Origin: Pseudomonadota bacterium
GTDB lineage: Bacteria; Pseudomonadota; Alphaproteobacteria; Rhizobiales; Rhizobiaceae
NCBI GenBank assembly: GCA_023388675.1
Contig: JAEWFU010000445.1
Span: forward strand, 1 to 6,977
DNA length: 6,977 nucleotides
Direction of reading: 5' to 3'
The notes below the pieces were generated by a model. That model was not told the DNA's origin, did not search any database, and saw only the letters and a list, made by a program, of their open reading frames with translations. Positions 1 to 4,270 of the stretch are shown one piece after another; within the stretch, counting starts at the first letter, position 1; the number at the start of each line of letters is the position of its first letter. Made by a program: the position numbers and the translations under genes.

Positions 1-564
1 TTTCGCTACTATCCCGGCTCGCCCGTACTGACCAAGCAGTTGCTGCGCGGTGCCGACAGACTGACCGCGATCGAACTGCATCCGGAGGATTGCTTCGCGT
101 TGCGGACGCGCTTCGCGGGCGACTGGCAGGTGCGCGTGATCGAACTCGACGGCTGGCTTGCCATGGGCGCGCAGGTGCCGCCAAAGGAAAAGCGCGGGCT
201 CGTCATCGTCGATCCGCCGTTCGAGAAGGAAGGCGAATTCAAGCGGATGGTGGACGGCCTGCAGAAGGCCCACCGCCGATGGCCGGGCGGCACATATGCG
301 CTGTGGTATCCCATCAAAGACCACAATGCGGTAGCCGACATGCGCATTGCGCTGCGGGAAACCGGGATACCGAAGATGCTGGATGTGGTGTTCGAGCTGC
401 GGCAGCCCTCACCGGAACCGCGTTTCGATGGTACGGGGATGATCGTCGTCAACCCTCCCTATGTCCTTGAGGACGAACTGAAGGTGCTGCTGCCCGTGCT
501 GCGCGATGTATTGGCGGAAGACCGTGCGGCTCTGGCGGAAACCGTCTGGCTCACGCCCGCTTGA
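1..564 (+). CDS. rlmJ: 23S rRNA (adenine(2030)-N6)-methyltransferase RlmJ, C-terminal part (5' end cut by window edge)
   Basis: RlmJ uses S-adenosylmethionine to methylate N6 of A2030 in 23S rRNA; it acts in the cytoplasm during ribosome assembly. The frame is open from base 1, and 187 residues are visible, ending at TGA 562-564. The segment starts with FRYYPGSP, matching the YPGSP stretch of E. coli RlmJ. It continues with the ELHPED segment (residues 28-33) and the catalytic IVDPPF motif (residues 69-74), whose Asp71 corresponds to E. coli Asp164. Further on are GTYALWYPI (97-105) and a late GMIVVNPPY. By that alignment about 93 N-terminal residues lie outside the window, giving the usual family length of about 280. 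The TTG at 40 is internal and is not the start. The next gene begins 72 nt downstream; a weak GCGGCA/TGCCGC dyad (568-594) in the gap lacks a T-tract, so no terminator is visible and read-through is possible. The assignment is secure by motif and by the alignment register. Confidence 0.93.
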   Translation, partial: FRYYPGSPVLTKQLLRGADRLTAIELHPEDCFALRTRFAGDWQVRVIELDGWLAMGAQVPPKEKRGLVIVDPPFEKEGEFKRMVDGLQKAHRRWPGGTYALWYPIKDHNAVADMRIALRETGIPKMLDVVFELRQPSPEPRFDGTGMIVVNPPYVLEDELKVLLPVLRDVLAEDRAALAETVWLTPA

Positions 565-636
565 CCAGCGGCAAGGCTTTGACCAGACTGCCGCCGCGCC
601 GGGAATCGCGCGCGTTCAACATGGCCGGAGGCTCCA

Positions 637-1080
637 ATGATCCGTTTCGCCAGACTGCTTCTGGCCTCGATGCTCGCTCTGACGGGAACAGTCGTCGTCG
701 CGTCGGCGGCCGACCCGGTTGCCGTGCGCATCGACGAGCCCGGCATCTGCGGCAACGACAAGGTGCTCAGCAGGATCACCCATCGCTTCCGTCATCAGGT
801 GACCAATGTGCCGCGGCTGCCGCAGGTCGACATCGTCGATTTCTACCGGATCAGCGAAACGCGCTACCAGCCGAGCCATGCCGAGCGGCCGATCGACAGG
901 CGTTATTGCCATGCAACCGCAGCACTTTCCGATGGAAACAGCCGCGACGTCTGGTACCTGATCGAGCGTCCGATGGGCTTCGCCGGCATCGGCAGCAACG
1001 TCGAGTTCTGCGTGTCGGGTTTCGACCGCTGGAATGTCTATAACGGCCGCTGCCGGGTTCTCCGCCCAGCAAAGTGGTAG
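637..1080 (+). CDS. Small secreted four-cysteine protein of unknown function
   Basis: The protein has 147 residues. Residues 1-24 form a clear Sec signal peptide: MIRFAR, a hydrophobic core LLLASMLALTGTVVVA, then an A-S-A site with cleavage likely before Ala25. The mature part is about 123 residues with exactly four cysteines (38, 91, 125, 139), consistent with two disulfides in the periplasm or outside the cell. The second half is the best-ordered part: RRYCHATA (88-95), VWYLIERPMGFAGIG (105-119), EFCVSGFDRW (123-132) and YNGRCRVLR (135-143). I recall similar hypothetical proteins in rhizobia but cannot name a domain. The ATG at 637 is preceded by GGAGG at 627-631 with 5 nt spacing; an ATG at 621 is out of frame. 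The stop at 1078-1080 overlaps the start of the RNase T2 gene, so the two are probably translated together and both products leave the cytoplasm. A partner or accessory role to that RNase is only an inference from this arrangement. Confidence 0.85.
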   Translation: MIRFARLLLASMLALTGTVVVASAADPVAVRIDEPGICGNDKVLSRITHRFRHQVTNVPRLPQVDIVDFYRISETRYQPSHAERPIDRRYCHATAALSDGNSRDVWYLIERPMGFAGIGSNVEFCVSGFDRWNVYNGRCRVLRPAKW

Positions 1081-1754
1081 TCTTCACCGCCAGGATCGTT
1101 CATGCGCCGCTGCTGGCGGCGCTTCTGATCGCAAGCGCCTGCGCGCCTTCGGCATCCCAGCAGCAAGACCTGCCGAAGGGTGACGGCTACGAGTTCTTCG
1201 TGCTGTCGCTGTCGTGGTCGCCAAGCTACTGCGCGGCGGAAGGGCCGGACGCCAACCGTCAGCAATGTGCCGCAGGCCGCGACCATACCTTCGTCGTTCA
1301 TGGCCTGTGGCCGCAGTTCGAAAGCGGATGGCCGGAATTCTGCGACAGCGCCGAGCCGGCTCGGGTTCCCAATGCGGCGGTCCGGCAAATGCTCGACGTG
1401 ATGCCCTCCGCGGGGCTTATCGGCCATCAATGGCGCAAACACGGGTCCTGCGCCGGCATGAGCCAGGACGATTATTTCTCCGTGGTTCGCGCCGCGCGCG
1501 AGCGCATCGAGGTGCCGGCAAGATTCGCCCGCTCTGCCGAGCGCGTGGAACTCGAGCCGGACGACGTCGAGGCGGATTTCATCGCCGCCAATCCCGGATT
1601 GCAGGAGGACGGCATCGCGGTGACCTGCGACGGGCGCTTCCTGCGCGAGGTGCGCATCTGCATGACGAAGGATCTGGAATTCCGGTCGTGCGAGGAAGTG
1701 AACGCGCGCGGCTGCCGGATGCCTCGCGCCCTGATGCCGGCGCCGGGCGGCTGA
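1074..1754 (+). CDS. Secreted RNase T2-family ribonuclease, with Gln at the usual catalytic Glu
   Basis: T2 RNases cleave single-stranded RNA through a 2',3'-cyclic phosphate, in the periplasm (E. coli RNase I) or outside the cell. The 226 residues begin with a hydrophobic export signal (about 8-22) ending IASAC. Cys23 makes a lipoprotein possible, but Ala rather than Leu at -3 is a poor lipobox. The family motifs are clear: LSLSWSPSYC (44-53), CAS I as FVVHGLWPQ (73-81, His76), and CAS II as HQWRKHGSC (118-126, His123 and Lys122). The residue four before His123 is normally Glu (HEWxKHGTC; also Glu in E. coli RNase I), but here it is Gln119, codon CAA at 1428-1430. Ten cysteines suggest several disulfides. 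The GTG start at 1074 overlaps the upstream stop by 7 nt. No other usual start codon precedes the mature domain in this frame, and no good Shine-Dalgarno is seen, so translation probably depends on reinitiation from the gene before it. Confidence 0.88.
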   Translation: MVVFTARIVHAPLLAALLIASACAPSASQQQDLPKGDGYEFFVLSLSWSPSYCAAEGPDANRQQCAAGRDHTFVVHGLWPQFESGWPEFCDSAEPARVPNAAVRQMLDVMPSAGLIGHQWRKHGSCAGMSQDDYFSVVRAARERIEVPARFARSAERVELEPDDVEADFIAANPGLQEDGIAVTCDGRFLREVRICMTKDLEFRSCEEVNARGCRMPRALMPAPGG

Positions 1755-1760
1755 GGCTGG

Positions 1761-1792
1761 ATCAACGCTGATACGTTGATGCCCGCCGGCGG
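1761..1792. repeat. Two adjacent dyads in the gap between the RNase T2 and GST genes
   Basis: A perfect 7-bp inverted repeat, ATCAACG (1761-1767) and CGTTGAT (1774-1780), encloses a 6-nt loop. Three bases later comes a 10-bp perfect palindrome, CCGCCGGCGG (1783-1792). No T-tract follows, so this is not a standard intrinsic terminator. It could be an operator, an mRNA 3'-end hairpin for the RNase transcript, or chance in GC-rich DNA. It sits in the 83-nt gap between the RNase stop and the chosen GST start. Confidence 0.4.
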
Positions 1793-1826
1793 AAGCAATA
1801 GCGTCTGTGCCGGATGAATCGCTCCC

Positions 1827-1830
1827 GGAG
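1827..1830 (+). promoter_or_regulatory. Shine-Dalgarno GGAG that decides the GST start
   Basis: GGAG lies 7 nt before the ATG at 1838. The other in-frame ATG (1814) would place this site inside the gene, adds MNRSRSSR ahead of the thioredoxin-fold strand, and has no comparable site before it. The start at 1838 is therefore preferred. Confidence 0.65.
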
Positions 1831-1837
1831 TTCGCGC

Positions 1838-2434
1838 ATGCCCGTCGTCTTGTACTCACCCGCCTCCCCCTACAGCGCCAAGGTTCGCATGGCGGCCGCA
1901 TGGTGCGGCATAGAAGTCGATGCCAAGGTGGTCGACACCAATGCCGAGCCGGCGCAACTGATCGACGCCAATCCGCTTGGCAAAATCCCCGTGCTGATCA
2001 CCGATGACGGCGAGACCGTTTATGACAGCCGTGCCATCACGCAATACCTCAATCGCCTCTCTGCCAATGCGCTGTTCCCGCGCAACGCGCAGAAGCGGCT
2101 GGAGGCTGAACGGCTGGAAGCGCTGGCCGACGGCATCTGCGACTGCCTGCTCGCACATGTGTACGAGCGCCGCAGCCGTCCGGAGGACATGGTTCACCAG
2201 CCCTGGCTCGACAAACAATGGGCCAAGGCCGAGCGTGGACTTGACGCACTGAACGCGAACCCGCCGAAAATGACGAAGAAGGCGACCGGCGGACAGATCG
2301 CGCTGCGGGCGATGCTCGGTTACCTGGCATTACGCTTCGAGGGCAAATGGGAGCGCGGCCGCTCAAAGCTGGCACGCTGGGCCAAACGCTTCGATGAGCG
2401 TTTTCCGGAACTCGCAGCGCTGACGCCGCGCTGA
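1838..2434 (+). CDS. Glutathione S-transferase-like protein (YibF-type)
   Basis: This is a 198-residue soluble cytoplasmic protein with the two-domain GST layout. Residues 1-75 are the thioredoxin-fold half: LYSPASPYSAKVR (5-17) holds the first strand and the usual Ser/Cys active-site region. GKIPVL (48-53) carries the cis-proline Pro51. The pair Asp63-Ser64 in VYDSRAITQYL is the conserved site that binds the gamma-glutamyl end of glutathione. The helical half follows, with ALADGICDCLL (95-105), close to the ALADGI segment of E. coli YibF, and IALRAMLGYLALRFE (154-168). The N-capping Asp usually found just before that last helix (family TxxDI) is replaced by Gln153. Family members conjugate or reduce electrophiles with glutathione; the substrate cannot be told from sequence, and a glutathione-binding or non-enzymatic role is also possible. 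The start was chosen at ATG 1838 on its Shine-Dalgarno. The gene ends 19 nt before the stem of a strong terminator and probably has its own transcript or follows the RNase gene. Confidence 0.88.
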   Translation: MPVVLYSPASPYSAKVRMAAAWCGIEVDAKVVDTNAEPAQLIDANPLGKIPVLITDDGETVYDSRAITQYLNRLSANALFPRNAQKRLEAERLEALADGICDCLLAHVYERRSRPEDMVHQPWLDKQWAKAERGLDALNANPPKMTKKATGGQIALRAMLGYLALRFEGKWERGRSKLARWAKRFDERFPELAALTPR

Positions 2435-2443
2435 CAAATACCC

Positions 2444-2479
2444 AAAAAGAAAGGCCCGGATCGCTCCGGGCCTTCTTTT
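2444..2479. terminator. Two-way intrinsic terminator between convergent genes
   Basis: A perfect 8-bp stem, GGCCCGGA (2453-2460) with TCCGGGCC (2465-2472), closes a TCGC loop. Two flanking A-T pairs extend it to 10 bp. The plus strand continues with TTCTTTT, and the left flank is AAAAAGAAA, which reads TTTCTTTTT on the minus strand. The hairpin can therefore end both the GST transcript from the left and the outer-membrane protein transcript from the right. It lies 19 nt after the GST stop and 26 nt after the omp stop. Confidence 0.93.
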
Positions 2480-2498
2480 ACTGTCCGTCGTTAAACGA

Positions 2499-3164
2499 TC
2501 AGAACTTGATACCAACACCCATCGTGACGCGATGGTTGCTGGAATCGATGTCCGCAGTGCCGACACCCGGGAGCGTGAACTCCTTGGAGCCGTAGTCGGT
2601 GTAGCGGTATTCGCCACGCGCAAACACCTGGTCGGTGAGCTTGACATCCGTACCAGCGCCGACCGTGTAGCCGAGCATGGTGTTGGTGTCGGCATTGCCG
2701 GTCGCCTCTTCGGTGATGCGAAGACGTTCGGCAGCGAGACCGGCGGTACCGTAGAGCAGGATGTCGTCGGTCACGGCCACACCGGCGCGGCCGCGAATGG
2801 AGCCGTCCATGCGCGAACGCGCGGTGAACGTGCCGTCGGAACCGTCGATGTTGCTGTAGTTCACGTCGCCTTCAACACCGTAGACGAACTGGCCGTTCTG
2901 CATGTTGAAGCCGCCGAACGCACCGCCGAGCCAGCCATTGGTGTCGATCGAACCGGTGCCGTCGGACACATCGCCCGAGAAGCCGTAACCAGCCTGAACA
3001 CCGGCATAGGGGCCGGCCCAGGTGCTGACCGGAGCGACGTCGACGATCGGTGCCGGTGCCGGGGGCTCCTGGTACACAACGTCAGCCGCCATTGCCGGAA
3101 CGGTGAATGCCGCCAGGCCCAGGCCTGCGGCTGCCTTGATGGCAAATCTGGTCTTGGTCTGCAT
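2499..3164 (-). CDS. Omp25/Omp31-family outer-membrane beta-barrel protein
   Basis: The 221-residue protein is of the abundant small porin-like family of rhizobia and Brucella (Omp25/Omp31), which sits in the outer membrane as an 8-stranded barrel and helps keep the envelope intact. Residues 1-26 are a signal peptide ending in A-M-A, with cleavage before Ala27. A Pro/Val-rich linker (31-46, QEPPAPAPIVDVAPV) follows, as in Brucella Omp31. The barrel starts at WAGPYAGVQAGYGF (49-62). Typical Gly/aromatic strands follow: YGVEGDVNYS (95-104), IRGRAGVAV (123-131), ILLYGTAGLA (135-144), YTVGAGTDVKL (166-176) and ARGEYRYTDYGS (182-193). The chain ends in GVGIKF; the terminal Phe is the usual signal for the BAM assembly machinery. 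AAAGGAG lies 10 nt before the ATG. The gene stands alone, divergent from the reductase operon. Channel activity cannot be judged from sequence. Confidence 0.93.
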   Translation of the reverse strand: MQTKTRFAIKAAAGLGLAAFTVPAMAADVVYQEPPAPAPIVDVAPVSTWAGPYAGVQAGYGFSGDVSDGTGSIDTNGWLGGAFGGFNMQNGQFVYGVEGDVNYSNIDGSDGTFTARSRMDGSIRGRAGVAVTDDILLYGTAGLAAERLRITEEATGNADTNTMLGYTVGAGTDVKLTDQVFARGEYRYTDYGSKEFTLPGVGTADIDSSNHRVTMGVGIKF

Positions 3165-3174
3165 GTTATTCTAA

Positions 3175-3181
3175 CTCCTTT
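3175..3181 (-). promoter_or_regulatory. Shine-Dalgarno AAAGGAG of the omp gene
   Basis: On the minus strand AAAGGAG sits 10 nt before the ATG (3164-3162). The match to the anti-Shine-Dalgarno is strong and the spacing slightly long, as expected for a highly expressed envelope protein. No competing start lies nearby. Confidence 0.8.
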
Positions 3182-3187
3182 GCCGCA

Positions 3188-3206
3188 GGAAGCATTACGC
3201 GCTTCC
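3188..3206 (-). promoter_or_regulatory. Candidate 5'-UTR hairpin just upstream of the omp ribosome binding site
   Basis: Read on the minus strand the sequence is GGAAGC, a 7-nt loop, then GCTTCC: a perfect 6-bp stem ending 6 nt before AAAGGAG. If the omp transcript starts upstream of it, the hairpin would sit next to the ribosome binding site, as 5'-UTR stems do in other outer-membrane protein mRNAs where they affect stability or translation. A function here is inferred from position only. Confidence 0.4.
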
Positions 3207-3224
3207 CCCTTGGTTTGACGCCCT

Positions 3225-3250
3225 CGACCGTAACGGGAGGCAAACGGTCG
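3225..3250. repeat. 7-bp inverted repeat with 12-nt spacer upstream of omp
   Basis: CGACCGT (3225-3231) and ACGGTCG (3244-3250) are exact reverse complements. Half-sites of 7 bp repeat at a centre-to-centre distance of 19 bp, roughly two helical turns, which fits a dimeric regulator site. It lies 61-86 bp before the omp start codon. A chance match in GC-rich DNA cannot be ruled out. Confidence 0.35.
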
Positions 3251-3400
3251 TCGGCGTCCACGGTTCCCTAATTGGTCCCCGAATGCGGCTGAACAACACC
3301 TGAAAGTGGGTGTTTCATCGGCGAGAATGAGGCTGAAAATTGACGTTGCGATTTGGCAACACCCCTGTCAGGTGCCCTTTGCACCGCGCCGAGACCCGGC

Positions 3401-3429
3401 TTGGTCGCAGGCGAAAGCTGGCCTATATC
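3401..3429 (+). promoter_or_regulatory. Candidate sigma-70-type promoter of the reductase-uvrC-pgsA operon
   Basis: TTGGTC (3401-3406), a 17-nt spacer and TATATC (3424-3429) form a plausible -35/-10 pair. It would start transcription near 3436, about 30 nt before the ATG at 3467. The -10 matches four of six consensus bases and the -35 three of six. If correct, it rules out the TTG at 3353 as the start of the reductase. Confidence 0.4.
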
Positions 3430-3466
3430 AAGGTTTTCCGGCTTCCCGAATCCCGAGAAGGGGCCG

Positions 3467-4270
3467 ATGGAAGACCGGCCAATCCCTGAGGACGACCGCT
3501 TCATGGTAAAGGAAGAGTTGACAATCGCCCTGGTCACCGGCGGCGCGCGGCGCGTCGGCGCAGCGATCGTGCGCGACCTTGCAGCCAATGGCTTTGCCGT
3601 GGCGATTCACTGCAACACTTCGCGCGATGAAGCCGATGCCCTGGCAAAGGAAATCGTCTCGGTGGGCGGGCGGGCGCACGTCGTGCAGGCCAATCTGGGC
3701 GACATGAACGCGGTAGAGCGAATCGTGCCCGAAACGCAGGGTGCCCTTGGGTCCGTGAAATTGCTGGTCAACAACGCGTCCCTGTTCGACGACGATGCGG
3801 CCGACAAATTCGACTGGCAGGTCTGGGACCGGCATTTCGACGTCCACCTCAAGGCGCCCGTGGCGCTGGCGCGGGCGGTGGCGGCGGCACTCCCGCAAGG
3901 CGACGAAGGCCTCGTCGTGAACGTCATCGACCAGCGGGTATGGCGACTGACCCCCCGCTTCTTTTCCTATACGTTGTCGAAATCGGCTTTGTGGACAGCC
4001 ACGCAGACCATGGCACAAGCCTTCGGTCCGCGCCTGCGCGTCAATGCGATCGGGCCAGGCCCGACGCTCAAGAACGACCGGCAGGACACGGACGACTTCC
4101 GCAAGCAGACCGACGCTTTGCTGCTCAAGCGAGGACCTGACCTCGCTGAGTTCGGCGCGACGATCCGCTATCTTTGGCAGGCGCGCTCGGTCACCGGACA
4201 GATGATCGCACTCGATGGGGGCCAGCATCTCTCCTGGAAGACGCCGGACGTCTACGGAGTGGCCGAATGA
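3467..4270 (+). CDS. SDR-family oxidoreductase with a pteridine-reductase (PTR1/FolM-type) active site
   Basis: This is a 267-residue NAD(P)H-dependent short-chain reductase, cytoplasmic. Features in order: cofactor loop TGGARRVG (24-31), the form common in pteridine reductases; LLVNNASLF (99-107); VVNVIDQR (150-157); YTLSK (168-172); and [11 protein letters not shown] (191-201). It ends near [14 protein letters not shown] (242-255), similar to the ending of E. coli FolM. The residue at the catalytic Ser position is Asp155, and Asp155-Tyr168-Lys172 has exactly the spacing of Asp181-Tyr194-Lys198 in Leishmania PTR1. Reduction of dihydropterin, dihydromonapterin or dihydrofolate is therefore more likely than the usual alcohol/ketone chemistry. 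AGAAGGGG lies just before ATG 3467. ATG 3503 ([14 protein letters not shown]), with GAGGA 10 nt before it, is a real alternative and gives a more typical short N-terminus. The stop overlaps the uvrC start by 4 nt. The family call is firm; the substrate is inferred. Confidence 0.85.
   Translation: MEDRPIPEDDRFMVKEELTIALVTGGARRVGAAIVRDLAANGFAVAIHCNTSRDEADALAKEIVSVGGRAHVVQANLGDMNAVERIVPETQGALGSVKLLVNNASLFDDDAADKFDWQVWDRHFDVHLKAPVALARAVAAALPQGDEGLVVNVIDQRVWRLTPRFFSYTLSKSALWTATQTMAQAFGPRLRVNAIGPGPTLKNDRQDTDDFRKQTDALLLKRGPDLAEFGATIRYLWQARSVTGQMIALDGGQHLSWKTPDVYGVAE

Larger units (their letters stand above)
3165..3466. promoter_or_regulatory. Divergent intergenic region (302 bp) between omp and the reductase-uvrC-pgsA operon
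   Basis: No convincing gene was found here on either strand. The region must hold the promoters of both flanking units. It contains several short perfect dyads: GGAAGC/GCTTCC (3188-3206), CGACCGT/ACGGTCG (3225-3250), AACACC/GGTGTT (3295-3314) and GTTGC/GCAAC (3345-3360). A longer-range pair, CACCTGA (3298-3304) and TCAGGTG (3368-3374), is also present. I could not find a convincing -35/-10 pair for omp, although an alphaproteobacterial promoter need not match the E. coli consensus closely. Confidence 0.6.

Noticed and set aside
568..594. GCGGCA/TGCCGC dyad after rlmJ as a terminator
   Set aside because: The stem is only 6 bp with a 15-nt loop and no T-tract, so it is a poor terminator.
637..1754. 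Toxin with cognate immunity protein (secreted RNase plus small neighbour)
   Set aside because: The small protein is itself exported and lies upstream. A classic immunity protein would be cytosolic, and T2 RNases are kept from cytoplasmic RNA by export.
1038..1901. Minus-strand open frame of 287 codons opposite the RNase T2 gene
   Set aside because: It spans two genes and a gap on the other strand, is rich in Arg/Ala as expected from shadow frames, and has no recognised motif.
2532..3218. Plus-strand open frame of 228 codons opposite the omp gene
   Set aside because: The minus-strand product has a signal peptide, barrel strands and a terminal Phe, whereas the plus-strand product looks like a reverse-frame shadow and runs over the omp ribosome site.
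3353..3466. TTG at 3353 as the start of the reductase, adding 38 residues
   Set aside because: The extra residues show no conserved feature, there is no ribosome site, and a promoter-like pair (3401-3429) lies inside the stretch.
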